Source of the DNA: an uncultured Paracoccaceae bacterium
GTDB taxonomy: Bacteria > Pseudomonadota > Alphaproteobacteria > Rhodobacterales > Rhodobacteraceae
Direction of reading: 5' to 3'
DNA: 64,000 nt
Assembly (NCBI GenBank): GCA_937872465.1
Contig: CALMSR010000003.1
Coordinates: 36,118 to 100,117, forward strand
Translations under genes and position numbers: made by a program
Notes under the pieces: generated by a model
The model's database searches: none
What the model was told of the DNA's origin: nothing
Seen by the model: the letters and a program-made list of their open reading frames with translations, nothing else
Shown: in pieces, positions 8,768-16,699 of the stretch
How positions within the stretch are numbered: position 1 is the stretch's first letter
Layout of the letters: each line of letters begins with the position of its first letter

Positions 8768-9796
8768 ATGCGCGATCTCTACATCCACATCGGGCTGCAC
8801 AAGACCGGCAGCACCTATCTCCAGCATGTCCTCCTGGAGAACCGGGCGCTCGTCGAGGCGGCCGGGCTGGGGCTGGCGCCCTGGCTGCACCCGATCGAGG
8901 GCAACCATTACCCGCTCCTGCGCGCCCTGCGCGACGCGGCCTGGGATCCGGCCGCCTGCGCGGCGGTCTTCGACGGGGTCGCCGAGGCGCCGGGCGAGGC
9001 GCTGCTGATCACCGTGGAGGATCTCTGCTGGGCGATGTCGCGCCCCGCCCAGGCGGCGGCCTTCCACGCCGCCGCATCGCGGCATTTCACCCCGCACGCG
9101 GTGATCTTCCTGCGCCGCCAGGACATGCTGAAGGAGAGCATCTTCACCCAGGCGGTGAAGACCTGGTACACCGGCCCGATCGCGGCGGAGACCCATTACG
9201 ACTACGACCACGACGCCCGGCTCCGGGCGCTCGAAGGCGTCTTCGGGCGCGAGAACGTCCATGTCGTGCTCTATCCCGACAAGGGGCCGCGGGACATCGT
9301 CGGCGGGCTCTTCGGGGCGCTCGGGCTCGATCTCGACCCCGCCCGGCTCGCGCCGGTGCCGCCGCAGAACGTCTCGATGCACCGCCGCATGGTGCGCTTC
9401 ATGTCCGAGCTCCCCAAGCCGCCGGGGGCCTCGAAGGATCGCGCCAAGATGCAGTTCGCCCGCCGCATCGCCGGCATCGTGCAGGAAGCCGGCGCCGTCG
9501 CCGACGACGGCGGCCGCTTCCTGATGTCCCCGCGCGAGCGCCACGACCTGGTCGCCCGGCATCTCGAGGGCAACCGCGCGCTGGTGGCGCGCCATGCCAT
9601 CGCCGATCCGGGCGGCTTTCTCGAGGCCCCCGACCCCGACGCGCCCTGGGAGCCGCCGGCGCCGATCACCGGCGCGGAGCGGCGCGCCGCGCTCGCCGCG
9701 GTGCTGCGCGCCGGCCGGACCCGGCGCAACCCCTTCGCGGCACTCGCCTTCGCCACCCGCGCCGGGGCGGCCTTCGCCCGCATGGCGCGGCCATGA
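8768..9796 (+). CDS. Sulfotransferase-like protein
   Basis: A 342-residue protein starting with IHIGLHKTGSTYLQ (residues 5-18), which matches the 5'-phosphosulfate-binding loop of carbohydrate sulfotransferases (HxGxxKTGSTxLQ). The rest is a single globular domain with a conserved-looking FLRRQDMLKES around 117-127. No signal peptide. In a polysaccharide locus it probably transfers sulfate from PAPS to a sugar or lipid, but acceptor and activity are inferred. It heads a rightward series of sugar-related genes up to galE. Confidence 0.7.
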   Translation: MRDLYIHIGLHKTGSTYLQHVLLENRALVEAAGLGLAPWLHPIEGNHYPLLRALRDAAWDPAACAAVFDGVAEAPGEALLITVEDLCWAMSRPAQAAAFHAAASRHFTPHAVIFLRRQDMLKESIFTQAVKTWYTGPIAAETHYDYDHDARLRALEGVFGRENVHVVLYPDKGPRDIVGGLFGALGLDLDPARLAPVPPQNVSMHRRMVRFMSELPKPPGASKDRAKMQFARRIAGIVQEAGAVADDGGRFLMSPRERHDLVARHLEGNRALVARHAIADPGGFLEAPDPDAPWEPPAPITGAERRAALAAVLRAGRTRRNPFAALAFATRAGAAFARMARP

Positions 9797-9865
9797 TCGG
9801 GGTCCCGCGGCGACGGCACCGCCCTTCCCCGCCGCCCGTCCCGGCCTGAACGGAGCGCGCAGCCC

Positions 9866-11911
9866 ATGCCGCCCCCCGCCGATCCGCCGGCAAGCCCGGA
9901 TCCCGGAGCCGCCCCGCCGCGCAGCCTGGCGCGGCGCGCGGCCGGCTTCGCGCGCCGGAGGATCGCCGCCGGCGGCGAGGCCGGGGCGGCGGCCTGGGCG
10001 CGGCACCGCGCGGCCCGGCGCGCCGCGCGGCTCGACCGGCTGCGCGCGCTCGCCCTCGCCGATCCCGCCGCGGCGCTCGCCGCCACCGCCCGCGCCCGGC
10101 GGCTGCGGCCGGGCGACCGCCTGCTCGCCGAGGCCGAGGCGCTGCTCGCGGCCCGGGTCCGCGGCTGGCCGGCGGCGGTGCCGCTCTTCGCGGGGCTGGC
10201 GGCGCTTCCCCCCCGGGGTGCGGGGGAGATCGCCGCCGCCGCCCTGCTGCGCCGGGGACCGGATCCGGCGCTCGACCTCGCCCTTCCGGTGCCGGACCGC
10301 CCGCCCGCGCCCGCCGCCGAGGCGGCCGGGCGCATGGTGGTCTATACCGCCGCCTTCGGGGGGGCGCCGCCGCCGGCGCCGCTCTTCCAGAGGGTCGAGG
10401 GACTGCGCTGCCTGCTCCTCACCGACCGCGCGCTCGCCGTTCCGGGCTGGCAGAGCTGCCGCATCCCCGCCCCCGACCCGGATCCGGCGCGCGCCGCGCT
10501 CTTCGCCCGGATCCGCGGCGCGGAGCTCCTGGCGGCGCAGGCGCCCGAGGCCCTCGCCTCGCTCTGGCTCGACCCCGCCCTGCGCCTCCCCGGCAATCTG
10601 CACACGCTGCTCGCCCGCTGGCTCGCGCCCCGGGACTTCGTCTGCTGGCGCCATGCCGGGGCCCGCGACTGGCGCGAGCTCGTCGAGGCGCGGCTGACCG
10701 GCGGCGCGCCGCTCCCCGACCCCGGGCGCCTCGCCGCCTTCGCGGCCTCCTGCGAGGCGGCGGGGCTGCCGACCGGCGGCGGCGCCTGCGACACGCGGGC
10801 GCTCTGGCGGCGGCACGACCGGCCGGCGGTCGCCGCGCTGATGGCGGCATGGTGGGCGCGCGCCGCCGCCGCGCCCGAGACCGCGGAGGCGGCCTTCGCG
10901 GCACTTCTCGCCGATCCCGCCGCCCCGCCCGCCCGGCCGGCGATCCTGCCGGCGCATCTCGGCACGCCCGCGGACGGGATCCTGCTCGCCGAGGCCCCCT
11001 GGCCCGCGCCGGCGCGGAAGGCCGCCGCTTCCCCCGGGCGGCCGCTGCCGGTCGCCTTCCTCTATGCCGAGCGCTACGCCGCCTCCGCCTCGACCTTCCT
11101 GCGCGCCGGCCAGCTGGCCGAGCTGGTGGCCGAGCATCATCCCGAGCGCTACGACATCGCCTGGACGCCGGAATTCGCGGCGATCCGCGACCGGGTGGTG
11201 ATCCTGACCAAATGGGCGCTGCAATCCCGCGGCGCCGAGGAGATCGCCGGCTTGCGCGCGCGCAACCTCGCGGTGATCGGCGTCTGGGACGACCTGCCGG
11301 CGGATGCGGCGAAGATGGCCGCGCTCGACGCCTCCATGACGCTCTCCCACAGCCAGACCCTCGATCTCGCCCGCCGCTTCCCCGCCACCCCCGCCTTCCA
11401 CGTCACCCATCACGTGAACCGCCGGATCCCGCCCTGCACGCCCCCCGCCGACCGGCTGCGCGCGGGCTATTTCGGCGAGCTCGCCAACACCTTCCTGCCG
11501 GGCGCGCTGGGGGGGCTGGTGGAGCTCGTGGGCATCGACACCTCCAAGGTGGAGACCGGCTGGATCGACCGCCTGCCCGAGTTCAACGCCCATTGGATCC
11601 TCCGCCGGCGCCGCCCGATCGACGGCGCCAAGCCCTTCCTCAAGGGCTTCCTCGCCGCGCGCTGCGGCGCGGTGGCGGTGGCGGCGCGCGGCGACGAGGA
11701 CGCGCTCTATTATCTCGGCGACGATTATCCCTTCTTCGTGCCGGGCCTCGATCCGGCCGATCTCGAGGCGCATGTGGTCGCCATGGCCGCCGGCTTCGGC
11801 GGGCCGGAATGGCGGCAGGCGCGCGCGATCATGGAGCAGGTCGCCGCGCGCTCCACCGATGCGGTGGTCGCCGCCGAATTCGCCGCGATGATCGACGCGG
11901 TCACCGCATGA
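9866..11911 (+). CDS. Two-domain glycosyltransferase-like protein
   Basis: A 681-residue protein with three parts. Residues 1-150 are an Ala/Arg-rich helical segment. From about 157 (VVYTAAFGG) to ~300 lies a segment resembling the DUF616/TOD1-type glycosyltransferase fold (LLTDRALAVPGWQ, SLWLDPALRLPGNL, DFVCWRH). From ~385 on comes a second domain (VAFLYAERYAASASTFLRAGQLAEL ... YFGELANTFLPG ... FLKGFLAARCGAVAVAARG) that looks like a GT-B type glycosyltransferase. Both assignments are from motif memory and need a profile search. It sits 69 nt after the sulfotransferase-like gene. Confidence 0.55.
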   Translation: MPPPADPPASPDPGAAPPRSLARRAAGFARRRIAAGGEAGAAAWARHRAARRAARLDRLRALALADPAAALAATARARRLRPGDRLLAEAEALLAARVRGWPAAVPLFAGLAALPPRGAGEIAAAALLRRGPDPALDLALPVPDRPPAPAAEAAGRMVVYTAAFGGAPPPAPLFQRVEGLRCLLLTDRALAVPGWQSCRIPAPDPDPARAALFARIRGAELLAAQAPEALASLWLDPALRLPGNLHTLLARWLAPRDFVCWRHAGARDWRELVEARLTGGAPLPDPGRLAAFAASCEAAGLPTGGGACDTRALWRRHDRPAVAALMAAWWARAAAAPETAEAAFAALLADPAAPPARPAILPAHLGTPADGILLAEAPWPAPARKAAASPGRPLPVAFLYAERYAASASTFLRAGQLAELVAEHHPERYDIAWTPEFAAIRDRVVILTKWALQSRGAEEIAGLRARNLAVIGVWDDLPADAAKMAALDASMTLSHSQTLDLARRFPATPAFHVTHHVNRRIPPCTPPADRLRAGYFGELANTFLPGALGGLVELVGIDTSKVETGWIDRLPEFNAHWILRRRRPIDGAKPFLKGFLAARCGAVAVAARGDEDALYYLGDDYPFFVPGLDPADLEAHVVAMAAGFGGPEWRQARAIMEQVAARSTDAVVAAEFAAMIDAVTA

Positions 11912-12006
11912 GAGGCCCCGCCCCCTTCACCATGCCGCCCCGCCGGCCTTGATCCGGGGCGGCCGGGCGGTCTAATGCGGCCGCCCGCCGCGCCAAGGGA
12001 GCCCCG

Positions 12007-13407
12007 ATGGATCTCCGCCTCCACGCCAGACAATTCGTCATCGCCCGGCGCGCCCTCGCCGTCGACGAGACCTGGACCGAGCATGCCCTGCCCGGGGGCC
12101 TCGTGCTCTCCTGCCAGCGCGACCTCGCCGTCGAGGTGATCGACCCCGACCCGGCCGCCCCCGAGATCCTGCTCGGCCACCGCTATCGCACCGATCCCGC
12201 GACCGGCCGCGGCGCCGGGCGCTACGTGCATATCGCCTGGCCCCATGCCATGCCCGACCCGGTGGGGCTGCTGACGCTCTGCCATGCCGGGACGGGAGCG
12301 GATTTCGTGCTCGCCTCCTCGCCGGCGCTGGCCATGCTGGCGCTCAAGGGCGAGATCCCGCCCTATGACGTGCCGGAGGCGCTCGATCACCGCGGCGCGA
12401 TGAACTACCTGCCGATGCCCATGACCCGCTGGCATGCGGTGCGCCGGCTCTTCTGCGACCAGAAGGCCGACCTCGCCGCCGGCGCGATCCTGCACCATTC
12501 CCACGGCATCGCGCCGCTGGCCGACCCGGAAACCGCCCGGGGCGTGCTGCGCGACGAGCTCCTGGGCTTCGCCGCCGAGCTCAAGGCCCGCATCCCCGGC
12601 ACGGTCTTCCTGCCGCTGACCGCGGGGCTCGATTCGCGCACGCTCGCGGCGAGCTTCATCGCCGCCGGCCTGCGCTTCGAGGCGGTGACCTTCCACTATG
12701 TCGGCAAGCCGGTCGCCGACGTCACCGTGGCCGCGGCGATCTGCCGGCGCTTCTCCATCCGCCACCACGTGCTCGGCCTCGCCGAGCCGCCGGATCCTTC
12801 GGCCGGGGCGCGCCTCGCCGAGCACGTCTCCGACGCCTTCCTCGACTGGGACATCTCGCATCTCTTCCCCGGCGACGGCTACCGCTACCAGGGGCCGGGC
12901 GACGCGATGATCCCCGGCACCTGCTTCGCGCTCGCCCGCCCCGGCTTCGTGCATTACTTCCCCGAGCGCTTCGATTTCGCCCATGCCTCCGGCGCGGCGA
13001 TCTGGGAGGCGCGCTGCGGCGAGCCCGGCCCCCCGGCGCTGACCGCCGCCTTCGACGACTGGCGCGACTGGCGCGGCGCGCATCTCGGCGCGCTCGACTG
13101 GATCTCGGCCTTCTACCTCGACCACCGGCTCACCGGCTGGCGCGGCGCGCTGGAGCAGGGCTACGACATGCTGCCGGCGGTCTCGCTCAACCCCGCCAAC
13201 AACGCGCGCATCCAGTCGGCCTTCATCACCCCCGACCTCGAGGAGCGGCTGAGCGGGCGCATGCAGCGCGAGCTCGTCGCCGAGCTCGTCCCCGAGCTGA
13301 TGCGCTTTCCCTTCAACCCGCCCTCGCTCGGCGACCGCATCCGGCGCTTCCCCCGCGGGCTGCAGCGGCGGCTGGCGCGGCTGCGCAGCGCGGCCGGGGG
13401 GCGCTGA
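12007..13407 (+). CDS. Asparagine synthase-like ATP-pyrophosphatase protein
   Basis: A 466-residue protein with a PP-loop-like motif TAGLDSR at 205-211, the form of the SGGxDS adenylation loop seen in asparagine-synthase-like proteins of surface-polysaccharide loci. It lacks the N-terminal Cys required for a glutamine amidotransferase domain; the first ~140 residues are a different, beta-rich region. It could amidate a sugar acid, or could have lost the classical activity. RBS AAGGGAG upstream. It lies between two glycosyltransferase-type genes, only 8 nt before the GT4 gene. Confidence 0.65.
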   Translation: MDLRLHARQFVIARRALAVDETWTEHALPGGLVLSCQRDLAVEVIDPDPAAPEILLGHRYRTDPATGRGAGRYVHIAWPHAMPDPVGLLTLCHAGTGADFVLASSPALAMLALKGEIPPYDVPEALDHRGAMNYLPMPMTRWHAVRRLFCDQKADLAAGAILHHSHGIAPLADPETARGVLRDELLGFAAELKARIPGTVFLPLTAGLDSRTLAASFIAAGLRFEAVTFHYVGKPVADVTVAAAICRRFSIRHHVLGLAEPPDPSAGARLAEHVSDAFLDWDISHLFPGDGYRYQGPGDAMIPGTCFALARPGFVHYFPERFDFAHASGAAIWEARCGEPGPPALTAAFDDWRDWRGAHLGALDWISAFYLDHRLTGWRGALEQGYDMLPAVSLNPANNARIQSAFITPDLEERLSGRMQRELVAELVPELMRFPFNPPSLGDRIRRFPRGLQRRLARLRSAAGGR

Positions 13408-13415
13408 GCGGCCCC

Positions 13416-14522
13416 ATGCTCGCCATCCTCGCCCCCTCCTTCAACCTGGTCTCCGAGACCTTCATCGCCGACCACGCGCGAAGGCTGGCGCCGGGGCGCA
13501 CGATCCTGATCTGCCAGGACAGCCGCGGCGCGGAGGCCTACGGGCTGCCGGTGCTCTCCCATCTCCAGGCCGATCCGGCCGCCACGCTCGCCGCCCGGCT
13601 GCGCCGCCGCTTCGGCCCGCCGCTCGGCGCCGGCGACGCGCGCCGGCTCGCGGCCTTCCTGAAGGCCCAGGGTGCCACCGTCATGCTCGCCGAATACGGG
13701 CCGATGGGGGTGCTGGCGGCGGATGTCTGCGCCGCCCTCGGCCTGCCCTTGCATGTGATCTTCCACGGCATCGACGCCTCCGCCCTCCTGCGCGAGCCGC
13801 GGACCCGGCGGCGCTACCGGCACATGTACCGCACCGCGGCGAGCGTCATCGCCGTCTCCCGCGCGCTCGCCGACCGGCTGGTCGAGGCGGGCTGCCCGGA
13901 GCGGCTGATCCGGGTGGTGCCCTGCGGCATCGAGCCCAGCGACTTTCCCCCCGGGGAGCCCGAGTCGGGGCGGGTGCTGGCGCTGGGGCGGCTGGTGGAG
14001 AAGAAGGCGCCGCATCTGACAATCCGCGCCTTCGCCCTGGCGGCGAAGGACCACCCGCAGGCGCATCTCGACATCGTCGGCGACGGGCCGCTGCGCGGCG
14101 CCGTCGAGGCGGCGGCGGCGGAGGCCGGCCTCGGCGACCGCGTCACCCTGCACGGGGCGCTGCCGCACGAGGCCTGCCGGGCGCTGATGCGCCGGGCGCA
14201 GATCTTCGCCCAGCATTCGGTGACGGCGGCGAACGGCGACACCGAGGGCGCGCCGGTGGCGGTGGCCGAGGCCATGGCCACCGCCCTGCCGGTGGTCGCC
14301 ACCCGCCACAGCGGCATCCCCGAGCAGGTGCTCGACGGCGAGACCGGGATCCTGGTCGCCGAGGGCGACGTGGCGGGCATGGGCGCGGCGATCGCGCGGC
14401 TGCTCGCCGACCCCGGCCTCGCCGCGCGCATGGGCGCGGCCGGCCGGGCGCGGGCGCTGGAGCGGCTCGACCAGAGCCGGCTCCTCGACGAATTGCGCAG
14501 CATCCTGGGGATCGCGACATGA
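13416..14522 (+). CDS. Glycosyltransferase family 4 protein
   Basis: A 368-residue GT-B glycosyltransferase. The C-terminal half shows the GT4 signature: VLALGRLVEKKAPH, VGDGPL, HGALPHEACRALMRRA, then EGAPVAVAEAMA with the E-x7-E retaining-enzyme motif, and GIPEQVLDGETG. It probably adds one sugar from a nucleotide donor to a lipid-linked oligosaccharide at the cytoplasmic face. It overlaps galE by 4 nt (ATGA), so donor production and transfer may be linked. Confidence 0.9.
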   Translation: MLAILAPSFNLVSETFIADHARRLAPGRTILICQDSRGAEAYGLPVLSHLQADPAATLAARLRRRFGPPLGAGDARRLAAFLKAQGATVMLAEYGPMGVLAADVCAALGLPLHVIFHGIDASALLREPRTRRRYRHMYRTAASVIAVSRALADRLVEAGCPERLIRVVPCGIEPSDFPPGEPESGRVLALGRLVEKKAPHLTIRAFALAAKDHPQAHLDIVGDGPLRGAVEAAAAEAGLGDRVTLHGALPHEACRALMRRAQIFAQHSVTAANGDTEGAPVAVAEAMATALPVVATRHSGIPEQVLDGETGILVAEGDVAGMGAAIARLLADPGLAARMGAAGRARALERLDQSRLLDELRSILGIAT

Positions 14523-15499
14523 GCAAGGTTCTCGTCACCGGCGGCGCCGGCTACATCGGCAGCCATGTGGCGAAGCTGCTCGCCGCCGAGGGCTTCACCC
14601 CCGTCACCCTCGACAATCTCGGCCGCGGCCATGCCCATGCCGTGCGCTGGGGGCCGCTGGAGCGCGCGGATCTCAATGACGGCCCGGCGCTGGCCGCGGT
14701 CTTCGCCCGGCACCGGCCGCAGGCGGTGCTGCATTTCGCCGCCCTCTCCAATGTGGGGGAATCCGTCGCCGACCCGCTGCTCTATTACCGCAACAACGTC
14801 GCCGGCAGCCTCGCGCTCGTCGCGGCGATGCGCGAGGCGGGCTGCCGGCACATCGTCTTCTCCTCCACCGCCGCCACCTACGGCACGCCGGAGACCCAGC
14901 CGATCACCGAGGACGCCCCCGCCCTGCCGCTCAACCCCTATGGCGCGAGCAAGGCCATGGTCGAGCGCATCCTCGCCGATGCGGATGCCGCCCACGGGCT
15001 CGGCCATGTCGCCCTGCGCTATTTCAACGCCGCCGGCGCCGATCCCGAGGGCGAGATCGGCGAGGAGCACGATCCCGAGACGCATCTGATCCCGCTGGCG
15101 CTGCGCGCCCAGCACGAGGGCGGCCCGCTCTCGGTCTTCGGCGACGACTACCCCACCCCGGACGGCACCTGCATCCGCGACTACATCCATGTGAGCGATC
15201 TGGCGCAGGCGCATCTCCTGGCGCTGCGCTGGCTGATGGCGGGGCGGCCCTCGCGGGTCTTCAACCTCGGCAACGGCGCCGGCTTCTCGGTGCGCGAGGT
15301 GATCGCCGCGGTCGAGGCGGTCACCGGGCGCCCGGTGCCGCATCGCATCGCCCCCCGCCGGGCGGGGGATCCGCCGGTGCTGGTGGCCGATGCCGCCCGC
15401 GCCCGCGAGGAACTCGGCTGGGTGCCCGCGCGCCCCGGGCTCGAGACCCAGATCGCCGACGCCCACGCCTGGTTCCGCCGGACGCGCCAGATCGGCTGA
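14519..15499 (+). CDS. galE: UDP-glucose 4-epimerase
   Basis: A 326-residue extended SDR. GGAGYIGSH (8-16), the Ser/Thr cluster FSSTAAT (114-120) and catalytic YGASK with Tyr141 and Lys145 are all present, as are the GalE-typical RYFNAAGADP, LPVFG-type (LSVFGDDYPTPDGTCIRDYIHV) and FNLGNG segments. It interconverts UDP-glucose and UDP-galactose (or the N-acetyl forms). Start codon overlaps the GT4 stop. Last gene of the rightward operon; a hairpin with a T-rich tail follows at 15748. Confidence 0.92.
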   Translation: MSKVLVTGGAGYIGSHVAKLLAAEGFTPVTLDNLGRGHAHAVRWGPLERADLNDGPALAAVFARHRPQAVLHFAALSNVGESVADPLLYYRNNVAGSLALVAAMREAGCRHIVFSSTAATYGTPETQPITEDAPALPLNPYGASKAMVERILADADAAHGLGHVALRYFNAAGADPEGEIGEEHDPETHLIPLALRAQHEGGPLSVFGDDYPTPDGTCIRDYIHVSDLAQAHLLALRWLMAGRPSRVFNLGNGAGFSVREVIAAVEAVTGRPVPHRIAPRRAGDPPVLVADAARAREELGWVPARPGLETQIADAHAWFRRTRQIG

Positions 15500-15611
15500 C
15501 CCCGCATTCTCCCCGAACCGGCAAGAGCGAGGCACTGCCTCGCGCCGGTTCGTCGGCCGGAGTGCGTGAGCGTGGAGGCCGAGGGGGGGTTGGATTTCAA
15601 AGCCGGTGGGT

Positions 15612-15700
15612 AATCCGCGCGCGCGTGCCTGGCGGGCGCGCTTGTCGCGCCTGCCGGGAGCAGGCAGGCGCGCGCGGATTTGTCACCTGCCAAATCCGCG
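15612..15700. repeat. Nested inverted repeats downstream of galE
   Basis: The 324-bp gap 15500-15823 between convergent genes has no credible gene. It holds a 20-bp inverted repeat with one mismatch (15612-15631 against 15661-15680) enclosing a second dyad, and an overlapping 9-bp hairpin CGCGGATTT/AAATCCGCG (15673-15681, 15692-15700). The right arm of the first repeat is the left arm of the second, so the two structures are mutually exclusive. Confidence 0.55.
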
Positions 15701-15747
15701 AAGAGAAGGCGGCGGCGCCACGGGGGAACGGGTGCCGGCCCGCGAAG

Positions 15748-15775
15748 ACGTCCCCACGGGGACGTTAACACTTTT
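15748..15775 (+). terminator. Putative Rho-independent terminator of the galE operon
   Basis: ACGTCCCC/GGGGACGT hairpin (15748-15765, 2-nt loop) followed by TTAACACTTTT on the + strand. A second, shorter palindrome GTCCCCATGGGGAC (15804-15817) lies 54 bp further on and just past the stop of the leftward gene at 15824, so the pair may terminate both converging transcripts. Confidence 0.5.
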
Positions 15776-15823
15776 CCCAAATGAAACCAGCGCCTTGCAC
15801 CCTGTCCCCATGGGGACGGGGCG

Positions 15824-16696
15824 TCAGCCCCGCCCCAGCCGCCGCTTGAGGCGCCGGAAGGCCGCCCGCGGCAGCCCGGCGAGGATGCGCGCGCGGCGGG
15901 CCAGCAGGTCGCGGGAGCTGGGCGCGACCGCCGTTCCCCCGGTGCGGCGGGCGAGCCCCCGGTCGGCGGCGATGAGCAGCGGCAGGTTCGCCGCCGCGCG
16001 CAGCCCCATGATCTCCGCCGCCGGATCCGCGGCCTTCGCGTAGCGCTCGTAGTCGCGGTGGAAGTTCGGGCTGTGGATGATGCGGGGCGCGGGGAAATCC
16101 GTGGTCCAGCGGCCGATGTCGGAGATGAGCAGGAGATTGTATTCCTCCGGCAGCGTGGCGATCCGGAGGTCGCTCTCCCAGAGCAGCTCGCGCAAGCTGA
16201 TCTGGTCGCGCCCGGTATCGGTGGCCTGCACCGCCGCCTTCCAATCCTTCAGGAAGGCGGTGGTCGCGGCATTGCGGCGGATCGCGATCAGCCCGCCGTT
16301 GAACTGCGGGAAGGCCGGCGGCAGCTCCCGGCGCCAGAAGGTATGGTGCAGCGGCGAGTTGCGGAACCAGTCCTGGACCAGCGCGATGTCGAAGCGGTCG
16401 AGCACGTCGAAGATGTCGCTGAAATCGGCGAGCGCGAGCATGTCGGCGTCCATGTAGAGCGTGCGCTCGAAGCGCGAGCCCAAGAGCCCGTCGATCTTGG
16501 AGCGGAACCAGGGGTCTTCCAGCAGGTGGATGCGGTCGAAGACCGGCAGGTCGCGGGGCGCGTCGGTGAAGAGGTCGATCGCGAGCCCAGGCGCGGCGCG
16601 CCGCACCGAGGCGGCGGCGCGGGCCGCGAGATCGATGTATTTCGCCGCGCCGGTGGCGACGATGACGATGCCGCGCGCGGCGGCCGGAGCTTCCAT
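15824..16696 (-). CDS. Glycosyltransferase, GT-A fold (GT8-like)
   Basis: A 290-residue nucleotide-diphospho-sugar transferase-like protein. It has the metal-binding DAD in LYMDADML (80-87), a preceding SKIDGLL segment, and the downstream FNGGLIAI motif typical of GT8-like enzymes. It is the last gene of a leftward operon, beginning 3 nt after the ABC transporter stop. Its probable role is adding one sugar to the glycan exported or polymerised by the two upstream gene products. Donor and acceptor unknown. Confidence 0.75.
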   Translation of the reverse strand: MEAPAAARGIVIVATGAAKYIDLAARAAASVRRAAPGLAIDLFTDAPRDLPVFDRIHLLEDPWFRSKIDGLLGSRFERTLYMDADMLALADFSDIFDVLDRFDIALVQDWFRNSPLHHTFWRRELPPAFPQFNGGLIAIRRNAATTAFLKDWKAAVQATDTGRDQISLRELLWESDLRIATLPEEYNLLLISDIGRWTTDFPAPRIIHSPNFHRDYERYAKAADPAAEIMGLRAAANLPLLIAADRGLARRTGGTAVAPSSRDLLARRARILAGLPRAAFRRLKRRLGRG

Positions 16697-16699
16697 GGC

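Noticed and set aside
7748..11773. 1,341-codon open frame on the minus strand
   Set aside because: It runs antisense to the sulfotransferase-like and glycosyltransferase-like genes, with low-complexity composition. The + strand frames have the expected G/C third positions and family motifs.
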